Assembly (NCBI GenBank): GCA_966211795.1
Contig: CBIHNW010000002.1
Location: forward strand, 124,001 to 188,000
DNA from: 21-14-0-10-47-8 sp966211795
Lineage (GTDB): Bacteria; Bdellovibrionota; Bdellovibrionia; Bdellovibrionales; Bdellovibrionaceae
DNA length: 64,000 nucleotides
Direction: 5' to 3'
In this document: piece after piece, positions 34,681-43,419 of the stretch
How positions within the stretch are numbered: position 1 is the first letter of the stretch
How the letters are laid out: every line of letters starts with the position of its first letter
The notes under the pieces: generated by a model
Seen by the model: the letters and a program-made list of their open reading frames with translations, nothing else
The model's database searches: none
Told to the model about the DNA's origin: nothing
Program-made: the position numbers and the translations under genes

Positions 34681-35407
34681 AATTTTCATTCTGACCTTGT
34701 TTTTATTTCTGTCCCGAACCGGATTGGCTCGCGAAGAGTTGATTGTATGGAATGTCGGTCAAGGCCAATGGGTCACCGATCTTCATTCCGATTTTTGCGT
34801 GCACTATGACATGGGAGGCGAATTCAACGTCACCAACAAAGTCTTAAAGCTGTGTCAGGGAAAGAAAAACTTTGTGCATCTTTCGCATTGGGACTGGGAT
34901 CACATCTCATTTGTCGCAAGCTTTACCCGAAAGAGTCTCTTCGCCTGCCTGATCGAGAAACCCCTGGGGACTTCGAGCGCCTTCAAGGAACGTTCGCTGG
35001 CACGAGTGCCGCTTTGTGACCGCAAAGAAATCCCAAATGCATTTCGCACTTTGTTCCAAGGGCAGATTCGCGGCCACAACTCGAACAACGCAAGCTCCGT
35101 CGTGCAGGACAAAGACTTTGATGTTCTCATTCCGGGAGACTCGACGACCGCCATGGAAAAGATTTGGCGATGGCAAACATCCCCCGCTACCCACGGACTG
35201 GTTTTGGGCCATCATGGCAGCCGCACCAGCACATCGCAAGCACTGTTGGACCGGATGCCGCATATGCAGTGGGCGGTTGCCTCGGCACGGGAAAGCCGTT
35301 ACGGCCATCCACACGCTCAGGTGCGACAGCTGCTTCGCTTCAAAAAGATTCCTCTGCTTCGAACGGAAGACTGGGGAGATTTGCATTTTACGAAGGAAAT
35401 AGACTGA
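34673..35407 (+). CDS. ComEC-type metallo-beta-lactamase domain (separate ORF with signal peptide)
   Basis: 244 aa. Signal peptide MFKIFILTLFLFLSRTGLA, then a metallo-beta-lactamase fold: VWNVGQGQWVT, the metal motif HWDWDH (LSHWDWDHISFV, standing for HxHxDH with the first two His positions H-W-D changed to H...D-x-D-H), IPGDST and GLVLGHHGSRTSTS with the late histidines. In fused ComEC proteins this domain lies in the periplasm and is thought to degrade the non-transforming strand. Here it is a free exported protein coupled to the channel gene by an 8-base overlap. Confidence 0.82.
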   Translation: MFKIFILTLFLFLSRTGLAREELIVWNVGQGQWVTDLHSDFCVHYDMGGEFNVTNKVLKLCQGKKNFVHLSHWDWDHISFVASFTRKSLFACLIEKPLGTSSAFKERSLARVPLCDRKEIPNAFRTLFQGQIRGHNSNNASSVVQDKDFDVLIPGDSTTAMEKIWRWQTSPATHGLVLGHHGSRTSTSQALLDRMPHMQWAVASARESRYGHPHAQVRQLLRFKKIPLLRTEDWGDLHFTKEID

Positions 35408-35459
35408 TCGAATTCGCGCTTCGCTTCTTGAATGAAGTTTTGAAAATAAATTTCAAGCA

Positions 35460-36170
35460 TTAGCGCGTAAACGCAATGGAAACGGCACTGACCATGATTG
35501 AACCCTGAACAGGTTTGAAGCTGACGGCGCTTGTTGCGCCCGGTGTGGGCTCAAAGACAAAGAGAACCCGGATGTAATGCGCTCGAATGCAAGTGGTGCC
35601 AGGAACGTGCGCAATTCCTGCAGGATAAATCGGCGTCCCCAGGGGCCAATAAGCAGCCACCGAAAAGTATTCATACATTGGCGGACAAACGGCTTGGTAC
35701 TGCGTATGAACCGAAATCGGGAATTCGTCGGGATCGCAGGTGCCAACACTGGTGTCGCAAGAATCTCCGTAGAGATTGTAAAGCACGGGATGCCCCGGTG
35801 GACCGGAAATAGCTCCCGAGATATTTATTCCGGAAGTTCCCATATACAAAGGCGGTAGATGCAAAGTGAGATCTTCCGTCAGGGCCTCGTCGCACCAAGG
35901 CCCGCGCACGCACTTGGCGAGATCCGTTGTGCTATCCTGTTCGATGGTGGCCCGAATCGAATTCGGCATTCCCATCATATTGATCAATCCTTGAAAAAGC
36001 TGAATTCGCTTCAACACCATATCCTGCTCGCGAATCGCGCTTTCCGCTTTTAAAAAGGATTCCATGCTAAAAAGAAGCAGGCTTGAGAAAATAGAAATCG
36101 CGATCAAGAGCTCCAGAATCGAGAAGCCAGCACCGCTTTTTTTGTGTGGGATCTGTCTGCAAAGTGCCAT
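35460..36170 (-). CDS. Minor prepilin (type IV pilus/type II secretion, PilW/GspJ-like)
   Basis: 236 aa. Prepilin signature: short basic leader ending in SGAG, cleavage before FSILELLIAISIFSSLLLF with the conserved Glu at +5. The globular part is large, with several Cys (CVRGPWC, CDTSVGTC) that could form disulfides. It is probably a minor or initiating pilin. Last gene of the three-gene prepilin group; it starts three bases after the upstream pilin stop. Confidence 0.85.
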   Translation of the reverse strand: MALCRQIPHKKSGAGFSILELLIAISIFSSLLLFSMESFLKAESAIREQDMVLKRIQLFQGLINMMGMPNSIRATIEQDSTTDLAKCVRGPWCDEALTEDLTLHLPPLYMGTSGINISGAISGPPGHPVLYNLYGDSCDTSVGTCDPDEFPISVHTQYQAVCPPMYEYFSVAAYWPLGTPIYPAGIAHVPGTTCIRAHYIRVLFVFEPTPGATSAVSFKPVQGSIMVSAVSIAFTR

Positions 36171-36172
36171 CG

Positions 36173-36820
36173 CTAAAACCCCAAATCTTCGAAGGCGAAA
36201 AACACTGAGCCTTCCATGGGTTTTCGCGCGATGCCTGGCGCGCTGGGATCGTACTCGATGATATAGTTGAGCTGAATGAAATCAGGTCGCAAAAGACTGC
36301 TCCACGCCGGATACACCGGTGTGGGCTCAATGTTGTGATAAGTGCCTACGCGTGGATGACCTTGAATCGAGAAGGAAGTTTTAACAGATACAAAACAACC
36401 CTGAGTGCCCGGAGTCACGCAAATCACTCCGTCCATCGTATAGTAAACTGGCGTCGCGACCGAGTGGGTGCTGTCGATATCCGCTCCTGATATTTTTTGT
36501 CCCGTATTGTTATACAAATCCACACCATACGTCTGATGCGATGACACCGAAGTGACCGGCCCCGTGAAATTATTTTCGACAAGCGCCTTCATCACCGGGT
36601 TGTTTTGAGCGGTGATGCTCAATGCACGGCGATCCAGCACCGCTGCCCGAATGACCATCACCAACTCAGAGCGTGCACCGGTGTACTCGATCTGAGTGTA
36701 AGAGTTTCTTGCCTTCAGCATGGCCGAAGAAAATAGCAGCACACCGATCACGCCGATCGCTAAACCGATGAGCATTTCTATCAATGTGAAGCCTTCTTGG
36801 CCCAGGGCTTTCATGATCAT
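36173..36820 (-). CDS. Minor prepilin (PilV/PilW-like)
   Basis: 215 aa. Leader MIMKALGQEG, cleavage before FTLIEMLIGLAIGVIGVLLF with Glu at +5. One Cys pair (CVTPGTQGC) lies in the globular domain. The family position between a PilX-like and a second minor pilin is like the pilV-pilW-pilX cassette. An in-frame ATG two codons later is an alternative start. It follows the PilX-like gene by four bases. Confidence 0.87.
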   Translation of the reverse strand: MIMKALGQEGFTLIEMLIGLAIGVIGVLLFSSAMLKARNSYTQIEYTGARSELVMVIRAAVLDRRALSITAQNNPVMKALVENNFTGPVTSVSSHQTYGVDLYNNTGQKISGADIDSTHSVATPVYYTMDGVICVTPGTQGCFVSVKTSFSIQGHPRVGTYHNIEPTPVYPAWSSLLRPDFIQLNYIIEYDPSAPGIARKPMEGSVFFAFEDLGF

Positions 36821-36824
36821 ACCT

Positions 36825-37745
36825 CTAAAACTTAAACTTCTTGCAAACGCCTGAAGGGGTCACATTTTCCCCAGCAGGGCATGGATGAATCGGCATAGTT
36901 GGCGGAGGCGGCGGTAAAGTTGTCGATGTCGTTGAACTCGTCGTGGTGGTGCTTCCAGTGGGTAGAGTTGTCGTGGTCGTGGCTAAAACATGCGTCGTGA
37001 TGAAACCACCTGGTCCTGCACCGATGACGATCGCCGGTCCCCACGGGGTATTTGGAGGCAGGATTGGGTTGTAGAAGTCAAAAAAGTTTGAAATCGCGAC
37101 TTGTTGCGAACCCTTCAGCGATGCCATGACAGAGGCGACGTCGACGATTGTATTGTCCACCCCGACATAAACCGTCGTTCGGATGGTATAGGCTTGAGCA
37201 CAGCTCGACGCCCCACCATCGCACTCGGCAATGTAATCCGCGTAGACCTTGAAGGGGCACTCGTCACTGCCAGCCGCGCAAGGTTGACCATAGAAATCAT
37301 AATAAACGGCCGCTGTATCACAATGCCCAATGATCGGAGTATTTGTTTGATCTACCAAGCGCACTTGGTGCACGACCGGGGTGCCAGAGGCATCCACGGC
37401 AATGCAATCATTCCCCAATCCGTCATCACCGATCATGCACTTTTTAAAATCAGCATTGATCGGATCATTGAAAATCAAAGTGGCGTAATAATAAGTCGCA
37501 ACCCTTACGTTGCGAATAGCGGCCGTGAGAACCGTCGGACGTGCGGCCTGGATCTTTGCTTGGAGCAATCCATCCTGCCGTCTGTAAACAACTCTCCACG
37601 CCGTCGTCAGCAAGGCCATAATAAGCCCGATAAAAATTAAAGTTGAGAGCATAAAAGATCCGCGGCTATTCACAAATACGGAACACAATGCACTTTCCCG
37701 AGTGTGCCTTTTGTCCCAAAATGTTTTAGCCAGAATCACTGCCAT
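36825..37745 (-). CDS. PilX-like pilus-associated protein with Thr-rich tail
   Basis: 306 aa from ATG 37745, with AGGTGGAG upstream. After a long charged leader, RGSFMLSTLIFIGLIMALLTTAWRVVYRR looks like a pilin transmembrane helix without the +5 Glu, as in PilX/GspK-type proteins. The globular part has Cys pairs. The C terminus (about residues 255-306) is a mucin-like Thr/Ser/Pro stretch (TTTTTLPTGSTTTTSS, then PPPPPT) before a final Cys-containing segment (HPCPAGENVTPSGVCKKFKF). This could sit at a pilus tip; that is an inference. First gene of the prepilin group. Confidence 0.7.
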   Translation of the reverse strand: MAVILAKTFWDKRHTRESALCSVFVNSRGSFMLSTLIFIGLIMALLTTAWRVVYRRQDGLLQAKIQAARPTVLTAAIRNVRVATYYYATLIFNDPINADFKKCMIGDDGLGNDCIAVDASGTPVVHQVRLVDQTNTPIIGHCDTAAVYYDFYGQPCAAGSDECPFKVYADYIAECDGGASSCAQAYTIRTTVYVGVDNTIVDVASVMASLKGSQQVAISNFFDFYNPILPPNTPWGPAIVIGAGPGGFITTHVLATTTTTLPTGSTTTTSSTTSTTLPPPPPTMPIHPCPAGENVTPSGVCKKFKF

Positions 37746-37912
37746 GAGTTTTTGCTCCACCTATCTTTTCGGTTTACTGGACCTCAAAGTTAAGATGTTT
37801 ATAAGAGCTCACCTATAGCTAAATAGAGAGAACAAGACAGGTTTGACCAATCTCGTTTCGAAATGACACAGCTTTGGCCGGACTTGAGTCGGTCCTTTTT
37901 CCCCTCTCTCAG

Positions 37913-39139
37913 TCATTGATCTAAAAGTTGGATCTGAAAAGTTTTTGTCGGATGAAGTTGGATCGAGTCGCTGTCGGCCGCAGCTTTAATGTTCAGCTTT
38001 AATTTTCCGTCGCCCAGGAACTCATCAAAACTTTGTTTTCTGAAATGCAAATCGGAATGTGACAGAACCTGCCAGTCACCGCCAGGATGAAACCCACCAC
38101 AGCCATCGACCATGCATTTTGGACTGAATGAAATTGGCTTTGGTTTGATCATCCCACAAGTTCCATTCGCTGTGCATTGCATTTGCTGAAAGGTCTTTTT
38201 TAAGATTTCGATTGTCCAATCAAACTTAACATTGAGATGCATTCCAATTTTGGCTGCAGGATAAGCACAAGCTTGGTAGGGCGTCAGTCGAAAGGACAAA
38301 GTTGATTTGACGGTACCGCTCATAGCCAAAGGCTCTGGATCCCACATTGAAATTTGCTGCCCTCCATTGGCAAGACTCCAACCAACAAAACCCGGTAGAT
38401 GCGCGGTCATTTCTTCTTTTTTCAAATCTGCCAGCGCAACCCCCTCATACATCACCGTGGCCTCTTGAATCGCGGCACTTAACGAATAAGCCGGATAGAC
38501 ATCTGAATTTCCCAAAGTCACCAGCAAAGTCGCTTGATCTGGAAACTCCCACGAATATTGAACTTCGCGATCAGGAATTTCCATGTTCTGTTGGACGAGT
38601 GTACGAAACACCCGAACATTTCGAATGATTTCGTCCGACAACTGGCGGGTCTCCGCACTCACGTCCACTCCCCTTTTTGCATCGGCCTGCAAACTGTCAA
38701 AGTACTTTTGGTAAAGAGCGCTCACTTGTTTTTCTAACTGAATCAGCTCAAGACTGTCGCGCCGAAAATCAGTGCACGATTTTAAGCCCTCGACACCCAG
38801 GGGTCTCGTGATTCTTTTCAATTTCAGCATCAAATCGGGAGAATCAAACTTTGGAATAAGCGGCTGCGAGATGGGTGGTCTGTTGATAGAAATCCAATTC
38901 GCAATCGAGAGATCTTGCAGCTTCTGCAAATTTTCGAGATGAATCGGCAAGATGTCTTGCGGTTTTGGTTGCAAAAGCGAATCTTCAATATCGTCCAGAT
39001 TTTTTTCTATTTTTTTCAAGAGAGACGAATCTTCAGCGGGCCGTCCGATTATTGTCTCATCTTGCATGGATTGGCAAACCGCAACCATTGGCATACTCAA
39101 AACAATAATTAAAATAAATCCATATCCCGCTCTCAACAT
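37913..39139 (-). CDS. Secreted protein of unknown function, envelope operon gene 4
   Basis: 408 aa with a signal peptide (MLRAGYGFILIIVLSMPMVAVCQS). Residues about 35-70 are helical and charged; the C-terminal half is beta-rich with several Cys (CTDFR, QACAYP, CTANGTCGMI, CMVDGCGGF). I do not recognise a family. It starts 21 bases after the lipoprotein gene and is the last gene of a four-gene operon. Confidence 0.7.
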   Translation of the reverse strand: MLRAGYGFILIIVLSMPMVAVCQSMQDETIIGRPAEDSSLLKKIEKNLDDIEDSLLQPKPQDILPIHLENLQKLQDLSIANWISINRPPISQPLIPKFDSPDLMLKLKRITRPLGVEGLKSCTDFRRDSLELIQLEKQVSALYQKYFDSLQADAKRGVDVSAETRQLSDEIIRNVRVFRTLVQQNMEIPDREVQYSWEFPDQATLLVTLGNSDVYPAYSLSAAIQEATVMYEGVALADLKKEEMTAHLPGFVGWSLANGGQQISMWDPEPLAMSGTVKSTLSFRLTPYQACAYPAAKIGMHLNVKFDWTIEILKKTFQQMQCTANGTCGMIKPKPISFSPKCMVDGCGGFHPGGDWQVLSHSDLHFRKQSFDEFLGDGKLKLNIKAAADSDSIQLHPTKTFQIQLLDQ

Positions 39140-39160
39140 ACAGTTCCTTCGTTTTCTTCT

Positions 39161-40423
39161 TTAAAATGCAGCTGGCAGGCCCTCTTGCTTTTCAGAAGCA
39201 TCAACCGACTGGATGACCGCACTTTCGCCAGTTGCCGCATCTATGCGAATGACCGACAGGATACGTTTCGCGAATTCAATTTTTGGTTTCCAAAGCATTC
39301 GAACGTAAACAGGTCGAGAATTGCTCACGGCTGCTCGAAATATTTTTGAAAAGCTATCGGTCAAAAAGCGCTGACAACTTTTTGGATCCGGCCATTCCAA
39401 TTGGCAAGCAATCTGGGCGCCGGCCCCCGAATCAAATACCAAATGTCCAGAATAGAGAATGTTTTTAGCAAGGCCTTGGCTGGGATCCAAGGCATCCAAA
39501 TCAGCTTGACCGAGATTGAATGGCAGCAATCGGTCCTCGATATCACTGGCAGGATGGTAGACGATTGGATTCGTCACCGCCCAATAGCTGGCATCATTCT
39601 TAAATTCAGAATCGATGCTCATCTGAAGACCAATCAAGTAAGGATGAGCAGAGTCAAAATAATCTCCGGCCGTTCGATAGCTGGTGATCGATGAATCGTT
39701 CAAGAGAATTTCGGGTTGAGTGCGCAAAAAATCAAGAACTGCGGACTGCCGAGGGGCTTTTTGCAAGGACCAATCAAAATACAATCGGTCGTTAATCTCT
39801 TGGTCCGCAGGATCCGATCCATACGGAAGCCCCTGATAGAAATGAAGACCGGCAAGGTAGCTGCTGGCTCCTGGCTCCAAGTGCAAATCCCTGCGGGCAC
39901 GCACGGCAGATTTCATTCCGATGGCAAAGTCTTGCACCTGATACGCCGTTGGATACTGGCAGTGATTTTCTGTCGTTCGTTGAACCTGGCCGCACTTGGA
40001 AAATTCGGTCACCAAATACAAAACACGCTTTTGGCTTGCGACAATATTCAATTGTCCGCCTTCGAGCTTTGTCGTCAGTTTCCCGGCGTAACGGAGGTTT
40101 CGCAAAGCTTCTGTCGGAAGCAATTCGACCGGCGGTTGTTGTTTGGCCAGAAAATCCTGAATTTTTTGGCAGCTGCCCTTCTCGTTCTCCAAGGGTTCGA
40201 CCCCAGCTGCCTGAACTTGATCCGTGACTAATTTTTCCTGCGACACTTCCTTCACCAAATCATAGCGTTTCTGCTGACAAAGCTGTTCTTGCGATGGAGC
40301 CGGATGTTTCGGTTTTTCGCCGTGGGTTCCGGCAGCACTTTCAGAACCTGCATCGGCACAGCTCACCAGAACCGCTAATAAAAAACCCATAACAATAGTT
40401 TTGCCTGAAGGAAGCAGTCTCAT
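39161..40423 (-). CDS. Lipoprotein of unknown function, envelope operon gene 3
   Basis: 420 aa. Lipoprotein signal GKTIVMGFLLAVLVSC (lipobox LVSC, Cys near residue 22). It contains four or five further Cys and a mostly beta-rich body; no recognised domain. The ATG shares its A with the stop of the upstream gene (TAATG), so translation is coupled. Its lipid anchor suggests the inner face of the outer membrane. Confidence 0.72.
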   Translation of the reverse strand: MRLLPSGKTIVMGFLLAVLVSCADAGSESAAGTHGEKPKHPAPSQEQLCQQKRYDLVKEVSQEKLVTDQVQAAGVEPLENEKGSCQKIQDFLAKQQPPVELLPTEALRNLRYAGKLTTKLEGGQLNIVASQKRVLYLVTEFSKCGQVQRTTENHCQYPTAYQVQDFAIGMKSAVRARRDLHLEPGASSYLAGLHFYQGLPYGSDPADQEINDRLYFDWSLQKAPRQSAVLDFLRTQPEILLNDSSITSYRTAGDYFDSAHPYLIGLQMSIDSEFKNDASYWAVTNPIVYHPASDIEDRLLPFNLGQADLDALDPSQGLAKNILYSGHLVFDSGAGAQIACQLEWPDPKSCQRFLTDSFSKIFRAAVSNSRPVYVRMLWKPKIEFAKRILSVIRIDAATGESAVIQSVDASEKQEGLPAAF

Positions 40424-41022
40424 TACAGGTGCTCGCTTTGCTGCCGAACCAACTCTGGAATTTCGCGATTGAGGCGGTCCACAATTTCGGCATAAAGCAG
40501 GTTCAGCCGCTGATTTTCTGCAATGAGACCCTTTTCTAAAACAAGAAGATTTTGCATTTGCTGTTTCGAAAGATCTTGTCCTTGAGATAAAAGCCGCGAG
40601 CGCTCTTGATGGACCGCTTTCATGGTGTCGACTTTCCGAAAAAGCAGGGTTTGCTTTCGCTCTAAATCTTTGACTGCCGCAACCAAAGAACGAGAAGCAT
40701 TCATCTTCTCTAACAACAACCCAAGATTTTCAGGAAACATTTCCTTGGATTTTTGTCGTTGATCTTGGACGTAGGCCTCGATTGCAGCAGGTTTCGAAGA
40801 GTCCTGGCCCGAGGCAGCTCTGGAAGCCTTACCCGCAGACGAACCTGCGGGTGTGTTATTTTCTGCGTTTAAGCTCTGGTGTCCAATTGACCGACCAGTG
40901 TTCGAACCATTCACGTCAGGACCAGAGGACTGATCACTTCTCTGCCAAATTCCGATTCCGACCGCCACAAGAGTGGCAAGGCCAAGAATCATGACTGATG
41001 TTTTACGTTTGAGAATTTGCAT
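40423..41022 (-). CDS. Membrane-anchored coiled-coil protein, envelope operon gene 2
   Basis: 199 aa. An N-terminal membrane helix (TSVMILGLATLVAVGIGIW, residues 8-26) is followed by a Ser/Gly/Asn-rich linker (30-80) and a long charged helix (90-199) with coiled-coil heptads (LLLEKMNASRSLVAAVKDLERKQ, NLLVLEKGLIAENQRLNLLYAEI). It would face the periplasm. Not recognised. It may pair with the coiled coil of the 698-aa protein upstream. Confidence 0.7.
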   Translation of the reverse strand: MQILKRKTSVMILGLATLVAVGIGIWQRSDQSSGPDVNGSNTGRSIGHQSLNAENNTPAGSSAGKASRAASGQDSSKPAAIEAYVQDQRQKSKEMFPENLGLLLEKMNASRSLVAAVKDLERKQTLLFRKVDTMKAVHQERSRLLSQGQDLSKQQMQNLLVLEKGLIAENQRLNLLYAEIVDRLNREIPELVRQQSEHL

Positions 41023-41031
41023 ATTGTTCTC

Positions 41032-43128
41032 CTAGTTACATTTGCTAGCGTCGACACAAACTTTTAATTCAATCTGACTTGAACCTGTCGCCACGTAGAA
41101 ATCACTTTTCGAGAAATTTCGGTAGATTCTTCCCGTTTCGTGGTTTTCTGTCGACGTCGAACCCGAATGGCGAGCGCCAATCATTTCGTCCATTGTCATC
41201 AGTACGATGTTTGCGATTTTGCAATAGTCATTGGTATTTCCGCAGAGATTCATGATGCCATTTCCGGCCGTCGCCAATGGATGTTTTTCATCCGTCGGAA
41301 CGTTTGGCTTTACGGACTCGATCGTGTAGCTTTTGGCGTAGCTCATCAAAAACATGTTGAACATGTCGTTGTAAATGCCACGTTCGAACGCGTCTGCACG
41401 CTCTCGCGCATCCGCCGAATCGGAACCCGTCGGATTGAGATCCATATGACAAGTTAAGCCCATATCCTGATTGATGGTGCGCTTGGTATCATCCCACGAG
41501 CTCGAGCTTGAACCGCCGAAAAGACTCCACGAACTGCTGGATCCAGAGCTTCTCCAGTAGGATTCCATTTTTGAAATATCAATTTCACAACGACCTTGCA
41601 TCAATGGGGCCTTGGCAAAATATTTGTAATTCACGGAAACATTCTGAACAAAGACAGCCTGATTTGGCGATGGATCTTCGTAGATCTGAGTCAAAGCGCG
41701 AGTTTTCACCTGTTTGCCTTTATCATCTACGTAGGAGACTTCTTTTTCTTCAACACGTGGATATCCGCAACGCGCGCCCAAAGTGACGAAGCTATCAAAC
41801 GATGCCGAAGCGGCACTGTTAGCATCATATCCTGCCAACAAAAGGTTAACCGGTTCGTTGCTATTCGCTTCAGCCGTGAATGAGCTTGGATAATAATCTT
41901 CTGTGGCCTGAGTGATTCGTGTGTGGGCCGGAACCCGGTAAGTAACCGCATCATAGTTCAATGACGGCGAAAGACCAGAGACCACGTGATCGGTTGTGAC
42001 GGTCACGCCAGAATTAAATTGCACATCAAAAACATTCAATTGAGAGAAGTGAACATCTAATTTTTCAATCTGCTCATTTAAGCTGGCGATTTCACGCTGC
42101 ACTTGAGCCGCATCGGTCTCTGCATTTCCAGCTTGCAGCTTGGTCAGTTTTTCTTGTTTGCGAGAAATCTCATTTTGCAGTTCGGTCCGCTTTGCCGCGA
42201 TCGCCTTCCCCGCAGAGTTGACTTCGTCATCAAACAAATTGAAACCTGCGGAAGCTTTGCCGACGATTTTCTCTTCTAGCTCGGCAATGACATCCTGGTT
42301 TTGTTTAAAGTTGGTTTGGGCAAATGATTTGAGACTGTCGACGGTCGCCTTGATACTGGCTTCGGCACTGGTAATCTGCGCCAAGCGATCTCGAGCCGGC
42401 GCCCACTTTTTCAATGCTTGTCGGTAGGCCGCTTGCGCCTTTTGGATTTGTGGATTCAATTCGTTCAGACGTTTTGAAATACCCGTCATTTTTTCCCGGT
42501 AGATCGAGTACAACTGAGTCGTTTGCGTTTTTCTTTCGCTTTCAGAGAGAGCTGGGTTCAGGACGGTCAAACCTTGCGAGTACTCTTGGTAGGCGGCCTG
42601 TCCGGCGGCATCGAGCTGGCTTTTCTCGGTCGTTAAGTCCTGAAGAAGGCTACTTGAAGCTTCGTACTCTCCGTAAATGTCTTTGTTGTCTTCTTGCAGC
42701 TTCAGAACTTCATTTTTCTTGGCCATGATTTGGTAAAGCAGGCTGGTGTTATGCGCATCAAATCCGACCAAATAATCGAAAGCCGGGATGAATGATTTGT
42801 TCGATGCGATCAACTTTTCAATATCGCTATCGGCATGACAGCGATAGGTCGCGCGACGCATGGATTGAAGCTCTAAACAATTGATGCTGGCGCCAAGGCT
42901 TTGGTAAGTGCCGGTATTTTTAATTCGGCCTTTCGGTCCCAGCCAGATTGTATTGGGATGATCGTGATCCGAGAGCATCAGACCTTGCGAAGGCAAATCC
43001 AGCCCCAGAGTCGAGATTGGATTTCCCAAGGCCGGGTCCGGAATTGCCCAGCTGGATTGATACTGAAGAGCCGTGGTCAGACCAAGGATCAGCGCTATTT
43101 TTCTTTTTATTTTTTTATCGGTATCCAT
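41032..43128 (-). CDS. Large secreted coiled-coil protein, envelope operon gene 1
   Basis: 698 aa with a signal peptide ending SSWA (about residue 28). Residues about 130-365 are a long coiled coil (KKNEVLKLQEDNKDIYGEY, ELEEKIVGKASAGF, ISRKQEKLTKLQAGN, IASLNEQIEKLD). Beta-rich segments follow, including VQFNSGVTVTTDHVVSGL, and a Ser-rich stretch near 535-560 (SSGSSSSWSLFGGSSSSS). The C end carries Cys pairs (CGNTNDYC, CVDASKC). No family recognised. AGGAAG precedes the ATG by four bases. Confidence 0.72.
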   Translation of the reverse strand: MDTDKKIKRKIALILGLTTALQYQSSWAIPDPALGNPISTLGLDLPSQGLMLSDHDHPNTIWLGPKGRIKNTGTYQSLGASINCLELQSMRRATYRCHADSDIEKLIASNKSFIPAFDYLVGFDAHNTSLLYQIMAKKNEVLKLQEDNKDIYGEYEASSSLLQDLTTEKSQLDAAGQAAYQEYSQGLTVLNPALSESERKTQTTQLYSIYREKMTGISKRLNELNPQIQKAQAAYRQALKKWAPARDRLAQITSAEASIKATVDSLKSFAQTNFKQNQDVIAELEEKIVGKASAGFNLFDDEVNSAGKAIAAKRTELQNEISRKQEKLTKLQAGNAETDAAQVQREIASLNEQIEKLDVHFSQLNVFDVQFNSGVTVTTDHVVSGLSPSLNYDAVTYRVPAHTRITQATEDYYPSSFTAEANSNEPVNLLLAGYDANSAASASFDSFVTLGARCGYPRVEEKEVSYVDDKGKQVKTRALTQIYEDPSPNQAVFVQNVSVNYKYFAKAPLMQGRCEIDISKMESYWRSSGSSSSWSLFGGSSSSSWDDTKRTINQDMGLTCHMDLNPTGSDSADARERADAFERGIYNDMFNMFLMSYAKSYTIESVKPNVPTDEKHPLATAGNGIMNLCGNTNDYCKIANIVLMTMDEMIGARHSGSTSTENHETGRIYRNFSKSDFYVATGSSQIELKVCVDASKCN

Positions 43129-43364
43129 TTTACTTCCTAAGTTGGAGGAAACGCGAACTCAGAAATAAGTTCACCGCCAGCATGGGTTTCAAGCCGCATA
43201 CCATTCAGATTTAGGGAAATCTTTGCGAAAGATCGCATCAGGGCGATCAGGAACGATATTGAGATCAGAGAAGAAATCAGACGATCGAATCTTTCTTAAT
43301 TTTCGGAATTGAAATCCAGGGTTCCGGATGTCTGCGTGCTTGTTGAGAAGCCGATGCCAAAAAA

Positions 43365-43397
43365 AAAGCCCCTCCAGAGATCCTCGGGAGGGGCTTT
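43365..43397 (-). terminator. Rho-independent terminator of ald
   Basis: An 11-bp perfect stem (43365-43375 with 43387-43397) and an 11-base loop are followed on the minus strand by a T-run (A-run 43359-43367). Confidence 0.88.
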
Positions 43398-43419
43398 CGT
43401 GAAAATCAGAGAACTGAGC

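Noticed and set aside
35413..35465. Small three-way RNA fold (CGCGCT/AGCGCG with two inner hairpins) between comEC and prepilin genes
   Set aside because: Stems are 4 to 6 bp and overlap coding ends; could arise by chance.
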